Assembly: GCA_937915755.1 (NCBI GenBank) | Contig: CALGGR010000254.1 | Coordinates: forward strand, 1-27,922 | DNA from: an uncultured Fretibacterium sp. | GTDB lineage: Bacteria > Synergistota > Synergistia > Synergistales > Aminobacteriaceae | Length of the DNA: 27,922 bases | Direction of reading: 5' to 3' | Shown here: positions 17,153 through 24,986 of the stretch, piece by piece | Position numbering within the stretch: the stretch's first letter is position 1 | How the letters are laid out: every line of letters starts with the position of its first letter | The notes under the pieces: model-generated | Told to the model about the DNA's origin: nothing | Databases searched by the model: none | Seen by the model: the letters and a program-made list of their open reading frames with translations, nothing else | Made by a program: the position numbers and the translations under genes

Positions 17153-18598
17153 GTGAAAGAAAAAATATCGGCAATCCTTAAAACTCTCCCTGAACGTCCG
17201 GGAGTTTATCTTATGAGAGACATAGACGGGAAAATAATCTACGTCGGAAAAGCAAAGAAGCTCAAGCGAAGAGTGTCATCATATTTCCGCCACACTCATT
17301 CTTCACCAAGACTCAGAAAGCTCGTCGAACTGATCGAGGACATCTCAACAATACGAACCGAGACAGAAGCCGAAGCTCTCATTGTCGAAGCAAAGCTAAT
17401 CCGCAGATATTCACCCTTCTTCAACGTTGACCTTAAGATGAATGACCGCTACCCCTACGTTAAGATAACGGACGAAGATTACCCCCGCATCGAAATTACG
17501 AGGCACAAGGACAATGACCGCGCAACGTATTTCGGGCCATTCGTTGACGCAGGGAATATACGCAATCTCATGAGGCTCGCTGAAAGATACTTCCCGCTCC
17601 GGGTATGCAGGTCGAAAATCACTCCGAACTCAAAGAAGCGTCCGTGCGTTGAGTATAATCTCGGGCATTCAATGGGGGCATGTGCGGGGCTTTGCTCACA
17701 GTCTGAATATCGTGAGAGGGTTGCGGACATAGCGCTGCTCTTCGGCGGAAAACAGGCTGAACTTGCCGGAAGATTGCGTGAGCGAATGAACGAGGCTGCA
17801 AGAAACATGGAGTTCGAGAAGGCTGCGAGATACCGCGATACTATCCGGACTGTGTGGAGGCTTTCGCGCCAGAAAATTTCGTCGGCACTTCAGGAAGACT
17901 TGGACAACGAGACGTGGAAGGTTCTGAATCGTGTTCAGGAATTGCTGGGGCTTGAAGTTCTTGCGTGGAGGATTGACGCTTTCGACATTTCGCACACAAG
18001 CGGCCATGACACATACGGATGCTGCGTCGTCTTTGAACAGGGGAGGCCAAGCCCGAATCTCTATCGTCGTTTCAAGATTCGTTCACTCGCTGATGGTGAG
18101 ATTGATGATTTTGCGTCGATTTATGAGACTGTGAAGAGGCGTTACCGTCATGTGATGGATAATTCTGAGCCTGCCCCGCAATTAGCACTCATTGACGGCG
18201 GGCCTGTTCAGCTCGAATACGCGCAGAGGGCGATTCACGAGCTGGGTTACGATATTCCGATGATTGCTCTTGCCGAACGCGAGGAGATTATATTCACGCC
18301 GGATAATCCTGAACCTTTGAGGCTTGGACGCGATGATCCTGCGTTGCAATTATTCCAGAGATTAAGGGACGAGGTTCACAGGTATGCTATAACGACTCAC
18401 AGGAACGCCAGGGGTAAACACATGAGGCATTCGAGGCTTGACGACATCGCGGGAATTGGGCGGAAGAAAGCCGCTGAACTCCTCGTGAAATTCGGGAGCG
18501 CGAAAAGAATTGCGGAGCTTACTGCTGAGGAGATTATGAGTGTTCCGGGAATTGGGCCGAAACTTGCTGAGAAAATTCTTGAGGAGTTGAAAAAATGA
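17153..18598 (+). CDS. uvrC: Excinuclease ABC subunit C, short form
   Basis: UvrC makes the two incisions around DNA damage bound by UvrB. I choose GTG 17153 (481 residues): GAGGAG at 17137-17142 is 10 bases upstream, whereas the in-frame ATG at 17135 overlaps it. The GIY-YIG nuclease has GVYLMRD and IIYVGKA (residues ~17-34). The cysteine-bearing stretch CVEYNLG...CAGLC follows, then the UVR helix pair (MEFEKAARYRD), the RNase H-like nuclease (AFDISHTSG, LALIDGGPVQL, DEVHRYAITTHR) and the C-terminal helix-hairpin-helix pair (DDIAGIGRKKA, VPGIGPKLAEKIL). Typical UvrC is ~600 residues; about 100 residues between the UVR motif and the RNase H core are missing. Its stop overlaps the next gene (ATGA). 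It may share a transcript with the R-M genes. Confidence 0.93.
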   Translation: MKEKISAILKTLPERPGVYLMRDIDGKIIYVGKAKKLKRRVSSYFRHTHSSPRLRKLVELIEDISTIRTETEAEALIVEAKLIRRYSPFFNVDLKMNDRYPYVKITDEDYPRIEITRHKDNDRATYFGPFVDAGNIRNLMRLAERYFPLRVCRSKITPNSKKRPCVEYNLGHSMGACAGLCSQSEYRERVADIALLFGGKQAELAGRLRERMNEAARNMEFEKAARYRDTIRTVWRLSRQKISSALQEDLDNETWKVLNRVQELLGLEVLAWRIDAFDISHTSGHDTYGCCVVFEQGRPSPNLYRRFKIRSLADGEIDDFASIYETVKRRYRHVMDNSEPAPQLALIDGGPVQLEYAQRAIHELGYDIPMIALAEREEIIFTPDNPEPLRLGRDDPALQLFQRLRDEVHRYAITTHRNARGKHMRHSRLDDIAGIGRKKAAELLVKFGSAKRIAELTAEEIMSVPGIGPKLAEKILEELKK

Positions 18599-19434
18599 GA
18601 AAAAATAAACTTGTTGTACCATTCTTGAAATGGGTGGGAGGGAAACGACAGCTTTTAGGAGCTTTGTCTGAACTTATGCCGGAAGGACGCATAAAATCAT
18701 ACTGCGAGCCTTTCGTTGGAGGAGGGGCGATGCTCTTTCACATTCAGCCTGATGTTGCTTACGTGAACGATGTCAATTCGGAACTGATTAACGTGTACAG
18801 TGTGATTAAATACAACGTTGACGAACTGATAATTGAGCTTTCACATTTTGAGAATGAGTCTGAAGTTTTCTATGAAGTAAGGGGCTGGGACAGGGATAAA
18901 ATCAAATATTCATCTCTGACAGATATTAAGAAAGCTGCGCGTATAATATTTCTCAACAAGACATGCTTTAACGGACTTTACCGAGTTAATAATGCGGGGG
19001 AATTTAATACTCCATTCGGATATTACCGCAATCCAAATATAATTAACGAGCCTGTATTGAGGGCAGTGAGTCATTATCTTAACAGCAAGGAAATTCATTT
19101 ATCCTCCGTAGATTATTCTGAAGTCTTGGAACGTGTGGGAAAAGGAACTTTCGTGTACCTTGATCCGCCATATGATCCCGTTTCTGACAGCGCAAGCTTT
19201 ACGGGATATTCTCGGGGAGGCTTCGACAGGGAGGAACAAATCAGGCTTCGTGAGTGCTGTGATGATTTGAGCAGGAGAGGGATAAAATTTATGTTGTCTA
19301 ATTCGGCTACGGATTTCATCAGGGATCAATACGCCGGATACAATATAACGGTTGTGAAAGCAAGACGTGCAGTTAATTCAGTAGGATACAAGCGCGGAGA
19401 AGTTGAGGAGGTTGTGATCAGAAACTATGAATAA
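18595..19434 (+). CDS. Dam-like DNA adenine-N6 methyltransferase (D12 class)
   Basis: 279 residues. Motifs in family order: KWVGGKRQLL at 12-21 and FVGGGA at 40-45 bind S-adenosylmethionine; NKTCFNGLYRVN at 121-132; the catalytic DPPY at 190-193. This matches the Dam/DpnM group, whose members usually methylate adenine in GATC; the site here is inferred. It starts within the uvrC stop (ATGA) and ends 8 bases inside the endonuclease gene, so it should be translated with both. Codons are richer in A/T than in the surrounding genes, suggesting transfer. It would protect host DNA against the downstream nuclease. Confidence 0.92.
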   Translation: MRKNKLVVPFLKWVGGKRQLLGALSELMPEGRIKSYCEPFVGGGAMLFHIQPDVAYVNDVNSELINVYSVIKYNVDELIIELSHFENESEVFYEVRGWDRDKIKYSSLTDIKKAARIIFLNKTCFNGLYRVNNAGEFNTPFGYYRNPNIINEPVLRAVSHYLNSKEIHLSSVDYSEVLERVGKGTFVYLDPPYDPVSDSASFTGYSRGGFDREEQIRLRECCDDLSRRGIKFMLSNSATDFIRDQYAGYNITVVKARRAVNSVGYKRGEVEEVVIRNYE

Positions 19435-20695
19435 CAGTGAAGCATGGCAGGAACTTTTCAGAAAGTATGACATTCTCAATCAAATAGAGGCAAAAGGAAG
19501 GTTCGAGATTTCGGCAGACCAGATAAGAAAATACAGAGAGCCGCGCATAATGACAAAATTCGATCACAAAATTAACCTGCCTGTTATATTCTCAAAGAAT
19601 GAGCTTGCGATCCTGCCTGTTACACGCGGGGATTATGTTATTGCTCATTTTGACGCATACCACCGACTTGAACAGAACGCGGCTAAACCTATAAGGGCTT
19701 CACTTCCTGAGAATATTCAGAGTCTTGACTGCAACAACATTCAAAGTGAGGCAATAGCTTTGAGCTGTGCGTATGCTGCTGGGATCATCGCTGATTTTCT
19801 CAAAGACGCTTCAGTCATTCCTACAATATCGGGACGAATGGGTACAGGGATTTTCAGCTTTAATATAAAAGGCACTCAAGGTAAACCTCTTCAACCTGTC
19901 AAAATATCTAATGCTCAGATGGAGATAGATGCGGCATATGAAGGACATTCGTGTTTAGCAATATTTGAGGCAAAACGTGAATTGTCAGAGGACTTCATAG
20001 TTAGGCAGATATACTATCCCTTCCGCGTATGGAAGACCAGAATAACAAAAACAATCCGTCCTATATTCTTCACTTACTCGAATAATATATTCAGCCTCTA
20101 CGAATACACTTTTGATGAGCCGGAAAGTTACAGCTCTATACGCCTCGTAAGGCACGAGAATTATTCCATCGAGGATACAGATATTACAACGCAAGATGTC
20201 ATGGACATATTACACAGAGTCCGCACAACCACTGAACCAGAAGGAATACCTTTTCCGCAGGCAGATACATTTGAGCGCGTGATTAATCTCTGTGAGCTTC
20301 TTGGTAAACATGAACTCAGCAAGCAGAATATCACGGAGGAATACTCTTTCAACGAAAGGCAGGCAGATTATTACGCAAACGCAGGACGTTATCTCGGCCT
20401 CATCGACAAAAACGGAAAGGCTACATACTCCATAAGCAGGACAGGCAGAAACATTCTTCGCATGAGTTGGAAGAACAGGCAGCTCGCTTTGTGCGAATGT
20501 ATACTGTCTCATAAAATCTTCCATGCAACATTGATCTTGTACTTCAGAACTGGACAAATGCCTAGCATCAATGACATCACGAAAATAATTCAGCATTCAG
20601 AACTCAGCCGCCCCATCTCGGGAGATACTCAACACAGACGATCCAAGACTATACAAAGCTGGCTTAACTGGATCGTCGGACTTATTACTGAGTAA
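19427..20695 (+). CDS. Probable type II restriction endonuclease, PD-(D/E)XK type, paired with the Dam-like methylase
   Basis: 422 residues. A PD-(D/E)XK active site is visible: MEIDAAYEG with Glu166/Asp168, then a beta strand IFEAKRE with Glu181 and Lys183, followed by DFIVRQIYYPFRVW. I know this last pattern from restriction endonucleases that travel with Dam-type methylases. The C-terminal third (about 275-420) looks like a winged-helix DNA-binding region (FNERQADYYANAGRYLGLID...YSISRTGRNIL). Its start overlaps the methylase end by 8 bases. Together they form a complete two-gene R-M system; cleavage of GATC is the simplest guess but not shown. A/T-rich codons resemble the methylase. The gene ends 66 bases before the ATPase. 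Confidence 0.8.
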   Translation: MNNSEAWQELFRKYDILNQIEAKGRFEISADQIRKYREPRIMTKFDHKINLPVIFSKNELAILPVTRGDYVIAHFDAYHRLEQNAAKPIRASLPENIQSLDCNNIQSEAIALSCAYAAGIIADFLKDASVIPTISGRMGTGIFSFNIKGTQGKPLQPVKISNAQMEIDAAYEGHSCLAIFEAKRELSEDFIVRQIYYPFRVWKTRITKTIRPIFFTYSNNIFSLYEYTFDEPESYSSIRLVRHENYSIEDTDITTQDVMDILHRVRTTTEPEGIPFPQADTFERVINLCELLGKHELSKQNITEEYSFNERQADYYANAGRYLGLIDKNGKATYSISRTGRNILRMSWKNRQLALCECILSHKIFHATLILYFRTGQMPSINDITKIIQHSELSRPISGDTQHRRSKTIQSWLNWIVGLITE

Positions 20696-20699
20696 TCAG

Positions 20700-20729
20700 T
20701 TTCCATTTTTCCGTCCATCAAGATATAAT
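20700..20729 (+). promoter_or_regulatory. Candidate promoter for the P-type ATPase
   Basis: A perfect TATAAT at 20724-20729, with a weak -35 candidate (TTTCCA at 20700-20705, 18 bases away), lies in the 66-base gap between the endonuclease and the ATPase. It would let the ATPase be transcribed separately from the uvrC/R-M group. Confidence 0.4.
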
Positions 20730-20761
20730 TTCAGTCAAACACAAAAACAGGAGGAATTATT

Positions 20762-23302
20762 TTGACTGAAATAAAAGGTCTAAGCGACTCCGAAGTCATT
20801 GAAAGCCGCGAAAAATACGGCACCAACTCCCTCACCGAGCTGCCCGGTGAATCATTGGGCGCGAAATTCCTGGCAAGCCTCAAAGACCCCATGATCATCA
20901 TCTTGCTTTGTGCGCTTGCGATTCAGCTTGTCCTTTTCTTCATGGGGCGCGCTGAATGGTTTGAGCCTGTGGGCATTCTCATTGCCGTACTCATTGCGGG
21001 CGGCGTATCGTCCTTCACCGAGTACAGGCAGGAACAGAAAGCCTCGCTCCTCAAGTCCCAGCAGGAAGCCGGCGAAACCACCAAAGTCATCCGAAACGGC
21101 ACAATCCACGAGATTCACGTCAGCGAAGTTGTTGCAGGCGACATCGTTTACCTTCAGGCGGGCGACAAGATCCCTGCTGACGGCGAAATCATCGAGGGAA
21201 GCGTCAAGGTTGACCAGTCAGCTCTCAACGGTGAGACCGAAGAAGCAGAGAAGCTCCCAAATTCCGGCAGCGACACCTACGACATCAAAGACCTCCTCAA
21301 CAAATACTACGCCTATCGCGGAACTGTAGTATGTTCAGGGGAAGCCTACATGAAAATCTCGGTCGTCGGTGACAGGACGCTGTTCGGTGAACTCGCGCTT
21401 GAAGTTCAGGAGGCTCAGAGGAAGACTCCGCTTCAGGTCAAACTCGGAAAGCTCGCACAGCAAATCTCAGTCTTCGGCTACACAGGAGCTACGGCTATCG
21501 TTATCGGCATTCTCGCAAGGACTTTCATAACGGGCAACCTTCCCGTTGACGGTTACGCTTGGTTAAGGCTCATCGTTGACGCAATAACAGTGGCTGTAAC
21601 AATCGTTGTCTGCGCTGTCCCTGAAGGTCTTCCGATGCTAACGTCAATGCTGATGTCGTTCCAGTCAATGCAGATGGCCGGCGATAACGTTCTTGTCAGG
21701 AAGATCAACGGCCTCGAAACCGCCGGAAGCCTCAACCTTCTCTTCAGCGACAAGACAGGCACGATCACGGAAGGAAGGCTCACGATTGCCGAGATCGCTC
21801 TCCCGAATGTGAAGGTCTGCGAGTCTCTTGCTGACCTTGACGAAGAATCGCTCAACGACATTGCTATAGGCGCAGGTGTCAACAACAGCGCAAGTGTCGG
21901 CGACGGTCAGGTTATCGGCGGTAACAGCACTGACCGCGCATTGATGTCGTTCTTCATGGCAAGCCCTGAAACTCTCGCTAAGATCGAGGCGGCAAAGAAG
22001 GACGTTAAAGAGTCATCGCCCTTCAATTCCGACAACAAGACCGCGAGCGTAACCCTCAATGACGGCGTGAAGTACATCAAGGGCGCACCTGAGAAGATCA
22101 TTCCGCACTGCAAGAACGTTACAGCCCGGAAGAAACTTGACACTTACATCAACACTCAGGCCGAACGCGCAATGAGGCTTCTCGCTGTTGCAAAGGACTC
22201 AGGCAACGGAATGGAGCTTGTATGCGTACTAAGTATCCGCGACAACGTGAGGAAGGAAGCTGTTGACGCAATCCGTCAGGTTCGCAAGGCAGGGATTCAG
22301 GTCGTTATGGTTACGGGCGACAGGAAGGAAACCGCAGTTGCGATCGCTAAGGAAGCCGGACTGATCACAAGCCCTGACGAAATCGCAATGACATCGCAGG
22401 AAATGTCCGAGAAGTCCGACGAAGAACTCAAGGCCATGTTGCCCAACGTCCGCGTGATCTCGCGTGCTTTGCCGTCGGACAAGAGCCGCCTCGTCAGGAT
22501 CGCGCAGGAAATGAACCTCGTCGTAGGAATGACAGGAGACGGAGTGAACGACTCGCCAGCCCTCAAGAAAGCCGATGTAGGTTTCGCTATGGGGTCAGGA
22601 ACTGAAGTCGCAAAAGAAGCAGGGGACATAACGATTCTTGACGATAACTTCAAGTCAATCGCAAAGGCTATACTCTATGGCCGAACGATGTTCAAGAGCA
22701 TCCGAAAATTCCTCGTCTTCCAGCTCACGGTGAACGTCTCGGCTGTTGCGATATGCTTCCTTGGGCCTCTGTTCGGGCAGAACGTAGTCCTCACGGTCAT
22801 TCAGCTGCTGCTCATCAACCTTGCTATGGACACGCTGGCGGCAATCGCGTTCGGTTCAGAGCCTCCGAGAGATGAGTACATGAACGAGAAGCCAATCCCG
22901 CGCGACGAAAACATCATCACCAGCGACATGCTCAGCGAGATTCTCACGGGCGCGGTGTACATCACGGTGATATGCCTTGCGGTTCTCTTCATGCCGAAGA
23001 TTCGCGGACTTTTCGGGAACGTTGACGTGATTTACCTCAGGTCGGCTGTATTCGCGGTCTTCATGATGTCGATAACCTTCAACGGCCTCGCAATGGCTAC
23101 GTCGAAGAACTGCGCTATGGTCATGATGTTCATATTCGTCATGCAGTGGGCGTTCATTGAGTTCGGCGGGGAAGTCCTGAGTGTTGAGGCACTGAGCCTT
23201 GACTCGTGGCTGTCATGCTTTGTCCTTGCGATTCTGGTCGTACCATTCAGGTGGGCGGGGAAGTATCTCGTCAGCAAATACCTTCCACAGTTCACGAAGT
23301 AG
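20762..23302 (+). CDS. Ca2+-transporting P-type ATPase, PMCA-like (P2B)
   Basis: 846 residues starting at TTG 20762, supported by AGGAGG at 20749-20754, seven bases upstream; no ATG is better placed. It shows the N-terminal cation-ATPase domain, the A-domain loop SALNGETE at 153-160, M4 CAVPEGLPM at 284-292 with the Ca-binding Glu, the phosphorylation site SDKTGT with Asp330, KGAPE, MVTGD, the hinge MTGDGVNDSPALKKADVG, and M6 NLAMDTLAAIAFGSEPP. The M6 Asn/Asp pair and following EPP match plasma-membrane type pumps with one Ca site (family knowledge). It pumps Ca2+ out of the cytoplasm at ATP cost. No calmodulin-type tail is present. A terminator follows. Confidence 0.92.
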   Translation: MTEIKGLSDSEVIESREKYGTNSLTELPGESLGAKFLASLKDPMIIILLCALAIQLVLFFMGRAEWFEPVGILIAVLIAGGVSSFTEYRQEQKASLLKSQQEAGETTKVIRNGTIHEIHVSEVVAGDIVYLQAGDKIPADGEIIEGSVKVDQSALNGETEEAEKLPNSGSDTYDIKDLLNKYYAYRGTVVCSGEAYMKISVVGDRTLFGELALEVQEAQRKTPLQVKLGKLAQQISVFGYTGATAIVIGILARTFITGNLPVDGYAWLRLIVDAITVAVTIVVCAVPEGLPMLTSMLMSFQSMQMAGDNVLVRKINGLETAGSLNLLFSDKTGTITEGRLTIAEIALPNVKVCESLADLDEESLNDIAIGAGVNNSASVGDGQVIGGNSTDRALMSFFMASPETLAKIEAAKKDVKESSPFNSDNKTASVTLNDGVKYIKGAPEKIIPHCKNVTARKKLDTYINTQAERAMRLLAVAKDSGNGMELVCVLSIRDNVRKEAVDAIRQVRKAGIQVVMVTGDRKETAVAIAKEAGLITSPDEIAMTSQEMSEKSDEELKAMLPNVRVISRALPSDKSRLVRIAQEMNLVVGMTGDGVNDSPALKKADVGFAMGSGTEVAKEAGDITILDDNFKSIAKAILYGRTMFKSIRKFLVFQLTVNVSAVAICFLGPLFGQNVVLTVIQLLLINLAMDTLAAIAFGSEPPRDEYMNEKPIPRDENIITSDMLSEILTGAVYITVICLAVLFMPKIRGLFGNVDVIYLRSAVFAVFMMSITFNGLAMATSKNCAMVMMFIFVMQWAFIEFGGEVLSVEALSLDSWLSCFVLAILVVPFRWAGKYLVSKYLPQFTK

Positions 23303-23313
23303 AAGAAAGAAAG

Positions 23314-23344
23314 TCCCTCCTCAATTTACGGGGAGGGATTTTTT
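23314..23344 (+). terminator. Terminator between the convergent ATPase and VanX-family genes
   Basis: TCCCTCC and GGAGGGA form a 7-bp stem around 11 bases, followed by TTTTTT on the plus strand. On the minus strand the same stem is followed only by a broken T-rich stretch, so it serves mainly the ATPase and perhaps weakly the opposite operon. Confidence 0.85.
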
Positions 23345-23347
23345 GTG

Positions 23348-24034
23348 TTACTTCACTGGGAATGTGAAATACGTGTCAGGGTATGGCTCGTCCTTAAGCG
23401 TGAAGTGCCACCACTCCGTCGAAAGCGGCTTGAATCCGTGATTCATCATTGCCTCGCGGAGAATCATTCGGTTGTTGAACTGCGCGGGGGTCAAGCCCTT
23501 GTAGTCAGGGTGAGATTTTTCCCCGAAGTAGTCGAACGTCCCGCCCATGTCTGCTTCCTTCTCCGTACTCATGTCGAAGAGCGTCAAGTCAAGCGTGCTT
23601 CCCCTGCTGTGCCCTGACCTGTGGTCTATGTATCCCTGATCGAAAAGCACGGACTTGTCGAGTTCGGGGTAGAAGTAATCCTTCATTCGCGTGTCCTCAA
23701 GGTCTCTTGCCCAGCTCTCGAAGTGATTCACGGCTTTCTGCGGACGGTAGGCATCGTAAATCTTCAGCCTGTAGCCCTTCTTCACCAACTCATCGCTGAC
23801 CTCTCGGAGTGCCTTCGCAGCCTCTTTTGTGAGCATTGCAACGGGTCTTTCGTAGCCGTCGATTCTGTCGCCCACAAAGTTGTACGTCCCGTAGTAGCGA
23901 ATCTCAAGTATTGCGTCAGGTACAGCCTCCGAAAGATACACGAAGCCCGACGAGTCGTCCGAGTTCTTCTCCTCAGCGTAAGCACCAGTAACACCCAGCA
24001 CAAACAGCATAATCACCGCAAGAATTTTTCTCAT
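23348..24034 (-). CDS. Exported VanX-family D-Ala-D-Ala dipeptidase (M15D)
   Basis: 228 residues from the second ATG of an ATGATG pair. AGGAGG lies 5 bases before it, and this ATG overlaps the upstream stop (TGATG). A signal peptide ends near AYA-EE (18-20), so the enzyme should act outside the cytoplasm, unlike the cytoplasmic VanX of glycopeptide-resistant Gram-positives. Zinc ligands are His142 and Asp149 in SGHSRGSTLD and His210 in EWWHF. The general base is Glu207. Arg97 in DAYRP matches the transition-state arginine. The family hydrolyses D-Ala-D-Ala and related dipeptides. There are no vanHA genes nearby, so peptidoglycan turnover or dipeptide scavenging with the two binding proteins upstream is more likely than vancomycin resistance. 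Confidence 0.88.
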   Translation of the reverse strand: MRKILAVIMLFVLGVTGAYAEEKNSDDSSGFVYLSEAVPDAILEIRYYGTYNFVGDRIDGYERPVAMLTKEAAKALREVSDELVKKGYRLKIYDAYRPQKAVNHFESWARDLEDTRMKDYFYPELDKSVLFDQGYIDHRSGHSRGSTLDLTLFDMSTEKEADMGGTFDYFGEKSHPDYKGLTPAQFNNRMILREAMMNHGFKPLSTEWWHFTLKDEPYPDTYFTFPVK

Positions 24035-24939
24035 CATTTCCTCCTGAACAGTCCCCATGGCCCGGTAGTATCGGACATCTTGAGGACAATCTCCCTCTTC
24101 CACGAGTAATATGGCTCAGAAAGTATTATCCCGTCCGGCGCATCAATGAATACCGAGTTGTCAACCCCGGAAGCAGCATCAAGCTCGATCTTCACAGTCC
24201 TGTACCAGAACACAACATCAGCACGCCCGGAAATCAGCGCACTGTTCCTCGCTCCTGCCTCAGTGTTCACAAGGCGAATATTTTTGCCCAGCCTCTTGCC
24301 TATCTCCGCAAGTATCGCTGTGCTGTAACCCGCAGGCTTTCCGTCCCCCGCGAACATGTCAATCGGAGGCATGTCCCCTGTTACGGCAACCGTGATGGTC
24401 TCCGCTCCCTCGAAGGTCTCAGGTCTCATTGGCTTGGGATTCCTTGAGCCTCCGGAATATATGAACTTTGCCGCAAGCTCATCAATCGTTCCGTCCTCTT
24501 TCATGGCGAGAATTGCGCGGTCAAACTCAGCCTTCAGCGCGGTGTCTTCTTCCTTGAAAGCAAACGAGATTCTTGACGTGAATATTTCCGACATGAATTT
24601 CACTTCAAGCTCGGAGTTCAGGTTCATTGCATAGCGACCGACTTCTTCCGGCAGGATTACCTCGTCAATGTTCCCAGAGCGTAGGCTCATCATCATTCTC
24701 ATCAATGACCCGAAGAAATGTATAACCCTCGTGTCGTTCCTCAATGACCTCACGAAGCCGGAATTGTATATATCCTCGCGGTAGCCCTCAGGTATTTTGT
24801 CCTTGAAAATATCCAAGCCTGTCTGGAACTTTGCCTCAGTCGTCCCGAGAAATCCAAGAACTCCCGTCTGTATAACTTCCGCTGATGAGTGCCCTGTCAA
24901 CATGAGCGCGATTATTATTGAAAGTGTGAATTTTCTCAT
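24034..24939 (-). CDS. Substrate-binding protein of the amino-acid (SBP_bac_3) type with swapped lobe order, copy 2
   Basis: 301 residues from ATG 24939 (MRKFTLSIIIALML signal peptide, ending near SSA-EV). Upstream in-frame codons would put hydrophilic sequence before the signal peptide. The N-terminal half carries what is normally the second half of such proteins: SGNIDEVILPEEVGRYAMN and AEFDRAILAMKEDGTIDELAAKFIY. The C-terminal half carries what is normally the start: ITVAVTGDMPPIDMFAGDGKPAGY, EIGKRLGKNIRLV, SGRADVVFW and SEPYY. This is the pattern of a circular permutation and is shared with the gene at 24987. No strong ribosome binding site precedes it; an intercistronic hairpin does. The stop overlaps the VanX-family start. 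No ABC permease or ATPase is adjacent. Confidence 0.8.
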   Translation of the reverse strand: MRKFTLSIIIALMLTGHSSAEVIQTGVLGFLGTTEAKFQTGLDIFKDKIPEGYREDIYNSGFVRSLRNDTRVIHFFGSLMRMMMSLRSGNIDEVILPEEVGRYAMNLNSELEVKFMSEIFTSRISFAFKEEDTALKAEFDRAILAMKEDGTIDELAAKFIYSGGSRNPKPMRPETFEGAETITVAVTGDMPPIDMFAGDGKPAGYSTAILAEIGKRLGKNIRLVNTEAGARNSALISGRADVVFWYRTVKIELDAASGVDNSVFIDAPDGIILSEPYYSWKREIVLKMSDTTGPWGLFRRK

Positions 24940-24953
24940 TGTCGTTGAATTTT

Positions 24954-24975
24954 GGGGGCAGAAATTTCCACCCCC
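24954..24975 (-). promoter_or_regulatory. Intercistronic GC hairpin between the two binding-protein genes
   Basis: On the minus strand GGGGG, 12 bases, CCCCC fold into a stem in the 47-base gap between the two genes. There is no U-run after it, so it is more likely an mRNA processing or stability element than a terminator. Confidence 0.35.
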
Positions 24976-24986
24976 TATGTCTCGTC

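Noticed and set aside
23348..24034. Vancomycin-resistance vanX
   Set aside because: The protein has a signal peptide, and no vanH, vanA/B or vanRS genes accompany it, so a resistance role is not supported.
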